Part shown: one piece after another, positions 20,786-30,712 of the stretch
Numbering within the stretch: the first letter of the stretch is position 1
Layout: each line of letters opens with the position of its first letter
Assembly: GCF_050003625.1 (NCBI RefSeq)
Contig: NC_134400.1
Location: forward strand, 66,048,126 to 66,112,125
Length of the DNA: 64,000 nt
From: Haematobia irritans
Lineage: Eukaryota > Arthropoda > Insecta > Diptera > Muscidae
Direction: 5' to 3'
The notes under the pieces: model-generated
Database searches by the model: none
Told to the model about the DNA's origin: nothing
The model's input: the letters and a program-made list of their open reading frames with translations, nothing else
Program-made: the position numbers and the translations under genes

Positions 20786-22230
20786 TTATTTTCTTCTGTT
20801 GAACCAACCAGATTGTTCCAAAAACATTAGCAGGTCCGCCAGTATTCTAAAGCTATATGCCCCTAAAACTTGCTTACGCCTTACACAAAATGCAGGACAC
20901 TTACACAAGAGGTGTTTAATTGATTCCCTTTCCTCCGTATCATGACAGTTCATACAATAGTCATTATACTTCGCGGCAATAGTTTTTGAAAAATCGCCTA
21001 TCAGGCAGCGATCCGTTATAGAAGATATCAGGAGTGAAATCTGACGTCTCGATAACACTAGCATATCTAGTGTGCGGTTAAAGTTTAAATGGGGCCATAT
21101 TTGCTTGGTGTCGTTACAACCCTTGCAATTCTTCTATCGAACATGTGCCATCATAACAGCCTTCTCACGCAGTATGAACTTGCAGGTAGCCAAGGGCATA
21201 CCAACAGATTCTAGTTCCCCTGGAATATGTAAGATAATCTCTAGCCTTGCCAACTTATCCGCTTCTCAGTCCCCGGTATGTTCCTATTTATGGCCAGGCA
21301 CCCATATTAGGTGAATATTGTGCTGCTCAGCCATATCATTGAGAGATATGCGGCAGTCGATGTTTTCGAGTTAAGAAATACAGAGTCCAAGGATTTTATT
21401 GCAGGTTGACTGTCTGAGTATATATTAATGCCAACATTTCTTGGAACATTACTTCTCAGCCAATTCGGCACCTCTCTTATTGCTAATATTTCAGCATGAA
21501 AAACACTATAGTGATTAGATAATCTTTTCGCTATTCGATGTTCCGGATCTTTAGAATATACTCCGAAACCCACTTGTCCATCCAATTTGGAACCATCTGT
21601 GTAGAAGTATATACATAGATTATTCCCCGGGGTCCGTGTACACCACGCCTCACTGTTGGGAATTAGAGTCTCAAACTTTTTGTCGAAAAGTGGACTCGCC
21701 AAAGTGTAATCCACTACGTTAGGCACATCTGGCATTATTTTGAGGACCGAACTGTGACCGTAACTTTTTTCCGACCACAGCGATAGCTCGCGCAACCGCA
21801 CAGCCGTTGTTGCAGCTGACTGTTTGGCCGAAATGTCTAAAGGCAATAGATGCAGTATGACATTAATGGAATGTGTTCCTGTCTTGCTGAATGCACCTGA
21901 GATACACAAGCACGCCATACGCTGAACTTTGTCTAAACCTGTTGGTTGCTGAAGTGCCGGCCACCAGACTACAACACCATATAGCATTATAGGTCTAACC
22001 ACTGCCGTGTATAGCCAATGTACAATTTTTGGTTTTAGTCCCCACTTTTTCCCTATTGCCTTTTTGCAGGAGTACAAAGCTACCGTTGCTTTCCTCGCCC
22101 TTTCTTCAATATTAAGCTTAAAGTTCAGCTTCCTGTCCAAAATAACACCAAGGTATTTTGCACACTCCCTAAAGGGAATTTCAATACCCCCTAAGGAAAT
22201 GGGCCTAACCGTGGGAGTTTTGCGATCTTT
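20786..22230 (-). pseudogene. LOA ORF2 C-terminal part: thumb, RNase H and zinc-knuckle, frameshifted
   Basis: A frame change at about 22215-22230 separates this part from the long ORF. Readable blocks: VILDRKLNFKLNIEERARKA-type thumb sequence and KKWGLKPKIVHWLYTAVVRP. RNase H follows with FYTDGSKLDGQVGFGVYS (first Asp), AEILAIRE, NIYSDSQPAIKSL and, after a slip near 21300, WVPGHKNIPGTEKADKLARL. The C-terminal Cys/His cluster is YCMNCHDTEERESIKHLLCK. RNase H downstream of RT places the family in the I/LOA/R1 group. Disrupted by at least three frame slips. Confidence 0.85.
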
Positions 22231-25200
22231 TCAGTACATGACCATTATCTTTCGCCCATTTCTCAGTTATCCGGAGGGCTCTCTGTAGAATATCTCTAAC
22301 TGTTGATGGGAATTTTCCCCTGACTGCTAGCGCCACATCAACTGCGTACGCCACCACTTGTATCCTTTCTTTTTCTAGGGAAACCAGAAGGTCGTTTATA
22401 GCAACATTCCAAAGAAGAGGTGATAGAACTCCTCCTTGAGGAGTGCCTCTGTTCACATACCTTTGTATGTTTGCTTGTCCTAGTGTGGCTGAAATGCGTC
22501 TCTTCCTTAGATGTTCGTCTAACAGCCTAAGTATACCTGGATCAACATTTAGAGTTGTCAGTCCATTTAATATCGAGCTCGGATGGACGTTATTGAACGC
22601 CCCTTCGATGTCTAGAAATGTCACGATTGTGTATTCTTTGACAGATAGTGAGCTTTCAATAAAGCTGACTAGTTCATGTAATGCGGTCTCAGTAGACCTG
22701 CCCTTCGAGTATGCATGTTGTCGTTTCGAGAGCAAACTTGAATCGACGCTAGTTCTACGATAAATATCTATCATCCTCTCCAGAGTCTTAAGTAGGAATG
22801 ATGATAAGCTGATTGGTCGGAAATCCTTCGCATTCGAGTGAGAGGCTTTTCCCGCTTTAGGTATGAAAACGACTTTTGATTCTCTCCACTTTCGTGGAAT
22901 ATATGCCAAGTTGATACATCCCATATATATCGCCGACAACCAGGGGATAATTCTGTCAGCCACCGCTTGTAACTCTGCCGGAGTAATTCCATCAGGTCCG
23001 GGGGATTTGAATGATCCAAAGCTATTTAACGCCCATTTTATTCTCGATTCTGATACAATTTCCTCGATAGGAAACGACCGCTGAGCAATTGTGGCACCGC
23101 CAGTACATGGTTCAACCGTCTGATTTCCAGGAAAATGTGTGTCCAATAGTAACTCCAGCGTCTCCTCACTGGACGTTGTCCAATTGCCCTCCGATGTTTT
23201 AATGAAACCTGGAGCGGAGCTCGTGGATGCTAGAACCTTCCGTAGTCTGGAAGCCTCGGATGTATTCTCAATGCTGCTGTAGTAATCATTCCAAGAGTTA
23301 TGCTCAATAAAGCTGACTAGTTCATGTAATGCGGTCTCAGTAGACCTGCCCTTCGAGTATGCATGTTGTCGTTTCGAGAGCAAACTTGAATCGACGCTAG
23401 TTCTACGATAAATATCTATCATCCTCTCCAGAGTCTTAAGTAGGAATGATGATAAGCTGATTGGTCGGAAATCCTTCGCATTCGAGTGAGAGGCTTTTCC
23501 CGCTTTAGGTATGAAAACGACTTTTGATTCTCTCCACTTTCGTGGAATATATGCCAAGTTGATACATCCCATATATATCGCCGACAACCAGGGGATAATT
23601 CTGTCAGCCACCGCTTGTAACTCTGCCGGAGTAATTCCATCAGGTCCGGGGGATTTGAATGATCCAAAGCTATTTAACGCCCATTTTATTCTCGATTCTG
23701 ATACAATTTCCTCGATAGGAAACGACCGCTGAGCAACTGTGGCACCGCCAGTACATGGTTCAACCGTCTGATTTCCAGGAAAATGTGTGTCCAATAGTAA
23801 CTCCAGCGTCTCCTCACTGGACGTTGTCCAATTGCCCTCCGATGTTTTAATGAAACCTGGAGCGGAGCTCGTGGATGCTAGAACCTTCCGTAGTCTGGAA
23901 GCCTCGGATGTATTCTCAATGCTGCTGTAGTAATCATTCCAAGAGTTATGCTGAGCCTTTCTCAGTTCTCGCTTGTATCCTCTCAGATTCTTCTTGTAAG
24001 CGTCCCAATCCACAGGAGCTCTGGTGGACTTTGCTTTGTTAAAGAGCTTCCTGCACAATTTCCTCATATTACCTAACTCCGTAGACCACCATGGTGGTCG
24101 ATTTTTCCCCCTTGGCTTCCCTTTAGGGCATGCAGCTTTTAGTGAAATGTTGAAGGCCTTAGTAATCCTCTCCACTGTGTGTTCGATAACTTGCACAGTG
24201 CTCATATTAGTCTCTGGTATTTCCGGTATCATCATATTGAACGATTCCCTATACCTATTCCAGTCAGCTTTCCTAACATTTGGCGGAAATATGGTCTTGG
24301 TGGTATGAACATCAAATTTGAAACTGATGTAGCGATGATCTGAGAAGCTGTGTTCATTTAAAACCTGCCACTCAGATATCATTTCATTCAGTTCTTGCGA
24401 GGCCAAGGTGATGTCCAAAACCTCTTGCCTGTTTTTAGTGACAAAGGTTGGGGCATCTCCCTTGTTGCAAACTACCAGATTAGTACGCAAAATAAACTCT
24501 ATTAGCGACTCTCCCCTTGCATTAGTATCACTACTTCCCCATATACTATGATGCGCATTCGCATCGCATCCCATAATGAGTTTCGTCTTTGTTTTCAGTG
24601 ACTCCTCAACTAAGGTCTTAACGGCACATGGAGGCATCTCCCTGTCATGTCCCATATAGACCGAAGATACCCAATATTTGCATTTGGCTATTTCTAAATT
24701 GGCAACGACAGTGTCTGCATTGCACATTGAAGGAAGCAGAAACAAGTTAAGCTCGTTTTTAGCAATTATACAGGCTCGAATTACATCATTACCAGTATAC
24801 TGCAATAGTTTGAACCCCGGAGTACTTAATTCACATATTTTGTTTCTATAAACATATGGTTCTTGAATAAAAACTATGTCTATGTCCCCTTTCATCAGGA
24901 GAACTTTTAAGTTCTCCTGATGAAAGGCCGCTTCAATCGAGTCAACTTTGGTGAGTTCTGAGGCAGTAGAAGCCTCCTCACGCATACGGTATCTATCCAT
25001 GTCTTCAACTTTGGTATCTCCCTCGACTTCGCAAGAGGATCCGCTTACTTCTGATTCAGACAGAGGCTTGTCCATTTCTGAATCCTTTAGCTGATCGTTT
25101 TTATACACCTTCATTTGGATATAATGAAAGCCATAACATACACGGCCCTGAGACTTTGCTAGATGTGGCAAAGACTGAGTGTTCAATATAAACACTGCAT

Positions 25201-25624
25201 GCCGTCTTGGCCCATCCACTTCGTCCAAACGGCCAACCTTCCAATCAGCTGTTGGAAGATCTGGATTGCATTGTTTCAGTCTATTTAAAATAGATTCAGG
25301 GTCAGGAGGGTTTGCAGGTATCCACGCATGTGCTCTAGGTCTAGCCGGTATGTCTTTCTTCTCGACTAACTCTAGAGCAGCTCCTTCCCAAACTTCACCA
25401 ATTAGTATCAGAGCAGCTTTAAAACATTCTATAGACCTCTGGTCCTCAAATGCGATTAGCTTAAATCGTCCTTGATACCAACCAGCCTCTTGGTGTCGAG
25501 GATCTGGGCCAGGAAACTTTTCCAGCACCTGTGAGTAGACGCCAGACAAAGCATTCTCAATTTCCCCCCATTTTTGTTTTGGAACCATACCGTCCAATGC
25601 TCCTTTATTTATGATAGCCATCAC
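22205..25624 (-). CDS. LOA LINE ORF1-ORF2 fusion, 1139 codons: DUF4780-like, endonuclease, partly duplicated RT
   Basis: One uninterrupted frame. Residues 1-185 are ORF1 (RPRAHAWIPANPPDPES; VFILNTQSLPHLAKS). From about 235 the apurinic-type endonuclease begins (IDIVFIQEPYVYRNKI; MGCDANAHHSIWG; EHSFSDHRYISF). RT starts about residue 560; a 216-residue block covering SRIKWALNSFGSFKSPGPDG to ALHELVSFIE occurs twice in tandem, in frame. The palm box is AYAVDVALAV, so the first catalytic Asp of YADD is Val. ORF1 and ORF2 are separate frames in copy 1, so the fusion is specific to this copy. It is long but almost certainly inactive: catalytic loss, duplicated fingers, then a frameshift. Confidence 0.9.
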   Translation of the reverse strand: MMAIINKGALDGMVPKQKWGEIENALSGVYSQVLEKFPGPDPRHQEAGWYQGRFKLIAFEDQRSIECFKAALILIGEVWEGAALELVEKKDIPARPRAHAWIPANPPDPESILNRLKQCNPDLPTADWKVGRLDEVDGPRRHAVFILNTQSLPHLAKSQGRVCYGFHYIQMKVYKNDQLKDSEMDKPLSESEVSGSSCEVEGDTKVEDMDRYRMREEASTASELTKVDSIEAAFHQENLKVLLMKGDIDIVFIQEPYVYRNKICELSTPGFKLLQYTGNDVIRACIIAKNELNLFLLPSMCNADTVVANLEIAKCKYWVSSVYMGHDREMPPCAVKTLVEESLKTKTKLIMGCDANAHHSIWGSSDTNARGESLIEFILRTNLVVCNKGDAPTFVTKNRQEVLDITLASQELNEMISEWQVLNEHSFSDHRYISFKFDVHTTKTIFPPNVRKADWNRYRESFNMMIPEIPETNMSTVQVIEHTVERITKAFNISLKAACPKGKPRGKNRPPWWSTELGNMRKLCRKLFNKAKSTRAPVDWDAYKKNLRGYKRELRKAQHNSWNDYYSSIENTSEASRLRKVLASTSSAPGFIKTSEGNWTTSSEETLELLLDTHFPGNQTVEPCTGGATVAQRSFPIEEIVSESRIKWALNSFGSFKSPGPDGITPAELQAVADRIIPWLSAIYMGCINLAYIPRKWRESKVVFIPKAGKASHSNAKDFRPISLSSFLLKTLERMIDIYRRTSVDSSLLSKRQHAYSKGRSTETALHELVSFIEHNSWNDYYSSIENTSEASRLRKVLASTSSAPGFIKTSEGNWTTSSEETLELLLDTHFPGNQTVEPCTGGATIAQRSFPIEEIVSESRIKWALNSFGSFKSPGPDGITPAELQAVADRIIPWLSAIYMGCINLAYIPRKWRESKVVFIPKAGKASHSNAKDFRPISLSSFLLKTLERMIDIYRRTSVDSSLLSKRQHAYSKGRSTETALHELVSFIESSLSVKEYTIVTFLDIEGAFNNVHPSSILNGLTTLNVDPGILRLLDEHLRKRRISATLGQANIQRYVNRGTPQGGVLSPLLWNVAINDLLVSLEKERIQVVAYAVDVALAVRGKFPSTVRDILQRALRITEKWAKDNGHVLKRSQNSHG
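22657..23304 (-). repeat. 648-bp tandem duplication inside LOA RT, unit A
   Basis: CAATAAAGCTGACTAG at 22657 and again at 23305. The units (22657-23304, 23305-23952) differ visibly only at the ATIAQ/ATVAQ codon (23091 against 23739). 648 is divisible by 3, so the frame survives. The junction (TATGCT|CAATAAAG) shows at most a base of homology between the two parent ends. Confidence 0.95.
23305..23952 (-). repeat. 648-bp tandem duplication inside LOA RT, unit B
   Basis: Second member of the pair described at 22657. On the minus strand this unit comes first and continues naturally from the upstream sequence (KAQHNSWNDYYSS), so unit A is the extra copy in reading order. Confidence 0.95.
24888..24927. 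repeat. 40-bp palindrome at the LOA ORF1/ORF2 fusion point
   Basis: CCTTTCATCAGGAGAACTT, two bases TT, then AAGTTCTCCTGATGAAAGG: perfect 19-bp arms. In copy 1 (about 13400-13432) only one arm exists, in ORF2's KVLLMKG codons. The other arm is an inverted duplication encoding FHQENLK that bridges the ORF1 and ORF2 frames. Confidence 0.9.
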
Positions 25625-25708
25625 AAGGCTGTCTTTAGCAACTGAGGCAAACGATCGTTGATCTCTTTTGGAGGATGGCAGCTCATCCGGTGATCGTTAT
25701 AATGACTA

Positions 25709-26465
25709 ACTTGTAATGACAATAATAAATACTTCTCGGTAATTTTCGAATTGATATTCTCAAAATGTAATGCATTTGGCTATTAATGACTTAATAAAAT
25801 AGAATAAATTATATAATAAATGTATAGTTATTCACATAATTGAGCATTAAAAAAAAACTCAAAAAGAATATGTTACATAATGATTTTTCCGTTTAGGAAT
25901 ATTCTTCACGAATATTTCATAATAATTGTGTTTTAAATTAATGATATTACCATACTACTACACTTTCAACATCGACTTCACTAGATTTCAACTGTCATTT
26001 GCCTTATAAAAACGGATATATAAAATCCACTTTTAGTAGATTTCGAACATAATGTGAACACCTTTAAACGACAACATTTATTTCTATTTTAACTGTGAAA
26101 TTAATTTGCCTGTAATCTTATTTAGATGATTTGTTACATTTTTGTTTATTTCTACAATATTCGTTTTTATTCAAGTAATATTCATATACAGCATTACTCG
26201 CCATATTTTGATCCATTGTAATCGGCTAGAGAAGTCAATATTTTCGAAATTTGGTTGCCTGAGCCAATAAGTGGCTATTTTGCAAACTTTGGTATATCTA
26301 CGAATAAGTTATTACTTCTTAGGTGATTATATGCTTTAAAAGCATTAATTATTTCATGGCCAAAGGTATGCCTGGGGAGAAGTACTTTCCTCCTAGGACA
26401 TGCGTATGTAAATGTAATCCGGAGCGATGCCAATTAATAAGTGGTTATTAATTATTAAACATGCT
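25709..26465 (+). repeat. TIR repeat family X, copy 1, right part
   Basis: ACTTGTAATGACAATAATAA onward is collinear with 26568-27105 with a number of indels; shared blocks include TTTGATCCATTGTAATCGGC, TATGCCTGGGGAGAAGTACT and GACATGCGTATGTAAATGTA. It lacks the terminal GAGTTTTTGCTGGG and runs straight into copy 2. No ORF. Confidence 0.8.
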
Positions 26466-27181
26466 TACCCAACAAAAACTAGGTAACCACATCTCATTAC
26501 AATTGACATTACCAGGAGTAAAGCTGTCATTACGCGTTGTATTACATTGCGGCGAGTTATAATGACTAACTTGTAATGACATAAATAAATACTTCTCGGT
26601 AATTTTCGAATTGTTATTCTCAAATTTTTAGGCAGTTGTAGTTAACGAATTAATAAAATAGAATAAATGATGGTACCATTAGGTATAATTATTCACATAA
26701 TCGAGCACTTACATAAAAAATCAAAAAGAATATGTAATGTAACGGTAATTCTGAAAAATTTTCCGTTAAGAATTTTTATCACAAATATTTCATAATAATT
26801 GTGTTTAATGACATTATCATATTATGTTTTAAATAAATGCTTTCTTTTGATCCATTGTAATCGGCGATAGAAACCAATATTTTCGAGATTTGGTTGCCTG
26901 AGACAATAAGTGGCTATTTTGCAAGCTTTGGTGTATCTACGAATAAGCCCTTACATATTAGGTGATTATATGCTTTAAATGCACTACTTATTTTATGGCC
27001 GAAAGTATGCCTGGGGAGAAGTACTTTCCTTCTAGGACATGCGTATGTAAATGTAATCCGAAGCGATGCCAATTAATAAGTGGTACTTAATTTTTAAATA
27101 GGCTTACCTACAGGATTACCGGGTGATGAGAGTTTTTGCTGGGTACCTACAAGATTACCGGGTAATGAGAGTTTTTGCTGG
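26466..27181 (+). repeat. TIR repeat family X, copy 2, complete
   Basis: Starts CCAACAAAAACTAGG and ends GAGTTTTTGCTGGG, giving a CCCARCAAAAACT inverted end. The last 42 bp (TACCTACA-GATTACCGGGT...TTTTTGCTGGG) are tandemly doubled. Noncoding. The CCCAGCAAAAA end is shared with family Y. Confidence 0.75.
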
Positions 27182-27296
27182 GATGTCTTGGTCGATGTGG
27201 TTCAAAAGTAACTATACTTAACACTTCGTGGCCTTTAGTTAACAGTTAATTTTTAAGTTGTTCAGTATTGATGAATGCATGTTTCGGAGGATAACC

Positions 27297-28708
27297 TGTA
27301 ATGGACTACGACGGCATTTCCATAATTTATGTTTATTTTTTAATATTTTTCTCGAAATTGTCCTCTATATATTTTTATTATTTCATCAGTAACAGTATTC
27401 AAAAGGTTATAACCTTTTTCCAAATTGCATTCTATTTAGGTTCTTGTGAAATCTTCTGTTTGAATTGGTAATGTCTTTAACGTAAATCTTTTTTTTTACG
27501 CTTCTACCCTTCTTTTCCACGCACTGGCAAAATTCAACTGAGGAAAACTACTATTATACGATCAACAAACGGAGAGAGGCTCGCAGCGCCGACAAAGACG
27601 TTTTCTGCTCTTTCTGTTTGCATGCAGTGGAAGAATTAACGCATAGAACTTGTTCGTCTCTTCCTTCAATTCTTCTTCAATGCCTTTGAGGCACGTTGGG
27701 GAATTGTTTCAAATAACTGGCCTGTTCAGGCCCCTGAACATTCAACCAAAAATGTTCTTTTCGACGATTCCTAAGTGGATTTGGAAAATTCTTTGAATAA
27801 AGATTTCACAATTCTACTCATTCAAATAAAATTTTACATTACCTCCAAAGAAATTAAAATCTATAAATCGTTCGCCGGACGATTGATTTTCGGGTTTCCT
27901 TCTCAAAACAGAAAATTTTGGGACTTCTCTACGGGTTCACTTAACCCAATCGCTTCGTCAATGGTTATAGTCAATCCGATCTACGATTTTAAATATATTC
28001 GACTTTTTGCAAATAATTTGCGTGGGCATATAAATCCAGTCGATAGAGGATAAATCAAATAAAAATTTAATTTTACAGGGGACCCCAGTGGCAAACGCCA
28101 CATGCACGTGTTGGAATTTAGCACAATGCTGTAGAAAATTTTTGTACTTCTGCCTAATTCAGAAGAAAGTTTTAGTAAAAATTCTAAAATCAATGGCAAC
28201 AAAGAAATTTACCTTTTTGAAATTTATTGAAAAGTTTAGAATTTCAAAATTTTGTTAAACACACCAAAATTTACAACGATGTTTGTACAAAATTTGAGAT
28301 ACGTTTCAAATGATTTTAGATCTTTACTCGATGAACTTTCGGGCAAGAAGGAAAACTCAGAGTGGATTAGAGAGACAGGAAATCTTGATTATGTCAAAGG
28401 CATCGGTAACAAAATTTGTCAAAATCATATGAACCAAAACCTACAGCTGTAAATTCAATCGAAAATGAGGTCTAAATCGATAACCCATCGCAAAAATCGC
28501 ATGCGATAAAAAAAATGATTTACGTTAAAGACATTACCAATTCAGACAGAAGATTTCACAAGAACCTAAATAGAATGCAATTTGGAAAAAGGTTATAACC
28601 TTTTGAATACTGTTACTGATGAAATAATAAAAATATATAGAGGACAATTTCGAGAAAAATATTAAAAAATAAACATAAATTATGGAAATGCCGTCGTAGT
28701 CCATTACA
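27297..28708. mobile_element. Element with 192-bp near-perfect terminal inverted repeats
   Basis: 27297-27488 and the reverse complement of 28517-28708 differ at one visible base. Ends are TGTAATGGACTACGACGG...CCGTCGTAGTCCATTACA. The 1028-bp interior has no recognisable transposase; the longest + frame is about 92 codons (27775-28053) and resembles nothing I know. No clean target duplication; AACC occurs on both sides but offset by one base. It could be a foldback/long-TIR DNA transposon derivative or a secondary inverted duplication. Confidence 0.8.
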
Positions 28709-28759
28709 AAACCAAAAAATTCTTACTCAATGAGTAGAAGAATTAGTTGGAGGAAGGAC

Positions 28760-30313
28760 TCACGATCGGATATCTTTCGCATGGTATGTTCCGAGGACCT
28801 TTCCGTCCATGTCCTCGAGCGTATAGTAATGATTCCCCAGCTTTTGTGTGACTCTTGCCTTTACAAATAGCGGGGCCAATTTTGCATTGAAATTTTTTTC
28901 TTGATTGCTTTGTGCAAAATTGCGACGAAATACTATATCACCTGCTTTGAAAGTAGGTACTCGGGTCCTAAGGTTATAATGATCCTTATTTCTTTCGTAG
29001 GATACCTGAATCTGTTTCTTAATGTCCTTACGAATGACTTGAAGCTGATCCTCTCTTGAAATTTGAGCCTGAGGTTCATCCAAAAGTTTTAAATTTTGTA
29101 AAAGGGTGTAAGACGTACCGTGTGTCATCATGTTTAAACCAAATAGTGCACGATATGGTGACATATTTAAGGATTGGTGCTGTGAATTACGCAACGCACA
29201 ACAAATTGCACTTAAATGTTCGTCCCATGTTTTATGATCTTTGTTGATATAGGCTCGTATTCCGGCTATTAGCGATCGGTTGACGCGTTCCGATGCATTG
29301 GCTTGAGGTGAATAATAAGCCGTATATGTGTGTGTAATACCATATCGAGTCAAAAAAGCATTAAACTCATTTGCTTTAAACTGACTTCCATTGTCACTGA
29401 CAATGGTTTGGGGCACCCCATAGACATGAAATATTTGACTTTCCAAATATTTTATGATCAGAGCCGATGTGAATTTTCGGAGGGGGCAAACCCAAGGAAA
29501 TTTAGTTAGGTGGTCCAATATAATTACAAGCCCAATATTTCCTGCCTTACTGCGGGGGTACGGTCCCAAAAGGTCAATGTACATTCGTTGAAATGGCCGA
29601 GTGGAGATATACTGATTACCCATTGGTGGCTTCATTATGAAATTTGGTGCTTTCGTCGTTTTACATGTCTCACACTCCCGTATGTACTCACGTACATCTT
29701 TTACCATCCCAGGCCAAAAAAAGTAGCGCCGGAGTAACTCCAATGTCTTTGAAATTCCTCCGTGGGATGTAATGTGTACATCGTGGGCTCGTGAAATAAC
29801 ATCCCTTCTCATGTCGATAGGAATCCAAAGCTTCCATGCAGATTGCTCCTGGATTTCATCTCCGGAATAATGTTCGGTACGAATGTATACGAAATTATTC
29901 ACGATTTTAATATCTGGATATTTTTCCGGGTTCTGAGTGATTCTAGCCTTCAATTCCTTATAGTCACTGGCGTGAAAGTGAGCTGAGTTTAAGTCGATTT
30001 CAGGTGTTGCTGTGTCAAGTGCGACTATTTCGTTTTCGGGGATCCTAGAGAGAGCATCGGGTACTACGTTATCCTTTCCTTTCCGGTGGCTTACTGTGAA
30101 GTCATAAGCCTGTAGTTGTAGGGCCCATCGTGCAAGCCGGCCGGAAAGGTTAGGTTGACGCATAAGCCATACTAAACTTGCGTGATCGGTTACCACCTCG
30201 AATTCATGCATCTCTAGGTAACACCTGAAACGCTTGATAGCTTCGACTGCCGCTAAACATTCACGCTCAGTGACACTATAATTCCTTTGAGCTGTGTTGA
30301 GTTTCCTACTCAT
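28760..30313 (-). CDS. pol: Gypsy pol 3' part: RNase H end and integrase, 517 codons
   Basis: Begins in RNase H (TERECLAAVEAIKRFRCYLE, TDHASLVWLM, RKGKDNVVPDALSR). Integrase: zinc region HDVHITSHGGISKTLELLRR then CETCKTTK; catalytic core YIDLLGPYPRS (D), VSDNGSQFKANEF (D) and YSPQANASERVNRS (E); C-terminal GLNMMTHG and a basic tail with RVPTFKAGDIVFRRNF. All three DDE residues are present. Starts mid-domain because of a slip near 30330. The stop at 28760 is followed by 50 bp of unassigned sequence and then the inverted-repeat element. Confidence 0.9.
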   Translation of the reverse strand: MSRKLNTAQRNYSVTERECLAAVEAIKRFRCYLEMHEFEVVTDHASLVWLMRQPNLSGRLARWALQLQAYDFTVSHRKGKDNVVPDALSRIPENEIVALDTATPEIDLNSAHFHASDYKELKARITQNPEKYPDIKIVNNFVYIRTEHYSGDEIQEQSAWKLWIPIDMRRDVISRAHDVHITSHGGISKTLELLRRYFFWPGMVKDVREYIRECETCKTTKAPNFIMKPPMGNQYISTRPFQRMYIDLLGPYPRSKAGNIGLVIILDHLTKFPWVCPLRKFTSALIIKYLESQIFHVYGVPQTIVSDNGSQFKANEFNAFLTRYGITHTYTAYYSPQANASERVNRSLIAGIRAYINKDHKTWDEHLSAICCALRNSQHQSLNMSPYRALFGLNMMTHGTSYTLLQNLKLLDEPQAQISREDQLQVIRKDIKKQIQVSYERNKDHYNLRTRVPTFKAGDIVFRRNFAQSNQEKNFNAKLAPLFVKARVTQKLGNHYYTLEDMDGKVLGTYHAKDIRS

Positions 30314-30712
30314 GAACGCGATAGGTCTCTCAACATTTTGCTCTAATCGAGTACAGCTCCTATACCAACGTCACTGGCGTCGCAATGTAGGAAAAATTTT
30401 TTATGGAAATCCGGGTTCACTAACACCGGGGCTGAGGTAAGACAATCTTTAATTTTCTCGAAAGCCTCTTGTGCATCAGAAGTTCATAAAAATTTTTTCT
30501 TAGTAGAAACAATTTCAGTTATTGGAAAAACAATGGTGGCAAAGTTCTCAATAAATCTGCGGTACCAGCCCGCTATACCGAGAAATCCGCGTACTTGCCG
30601 AATATTTCTAGGTATAGGCCAATTTCGAATAGCACTTACTTTTTCAACATCAACTGCTATGCCACCATTACCTATAACATATCCGAGGTAAGGGACCTTT
30701 GTCACACAAAAT
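30314..30712 (-). pseudogene. pol: Gypsy pol middle: RT thumb to RNase H start, broken
   Basis: VPYLGYVIGNGGIAVDVEKV and VRGFLGIAGWYRRFIENFA are the conserved RT-connection motifs. A run of A residues at 30713-30722 (T on the + strand) has probably gained a base, shifting the frame after LTLNIKKK. Then KKFL is followed by TGA where family members have TGG (Trp). RNase H starts FFLHCDASDVGIGAVL and slips one base at about 30350 before LEQNVERPIAF. Confidence 0.85.

Larger units (their letters stand above)
20650..25695 (-). mobile_element. LOA-type non-LTR retrotransposon, copy 2, 5'-truncated insertion
   Basis: Flanked by the 13-bp duplication GTTATAATGACTA (20637-20649 and 25696-25708). The uninterrupted sister repeat at 26466 supplies the empty site, so both boundaries are firm. 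The 3' end (+ 20650) is a GGTTAGGTTAGGTTA run, followed inward by the tail shared with the SINE at 9355. Domain order on the minus strand: ORF1 (DUF4780-like), endonuclease, RT with an internal duplication, RNase H, CCHC-like C-terminus. Relative to copy 1 it lacks the first 350 bp or more, typical of incomplete reverse transcription. Confidence 0.92.

Noticed and set aside
20186..27185. GCTGGG/CCCAGC ends as LTRs of one large element from 20186 to 27185
   Set aside because: The ends are inverted, not direct, and the interior is explained by two tandem repeat copies plus the LOA insertion.
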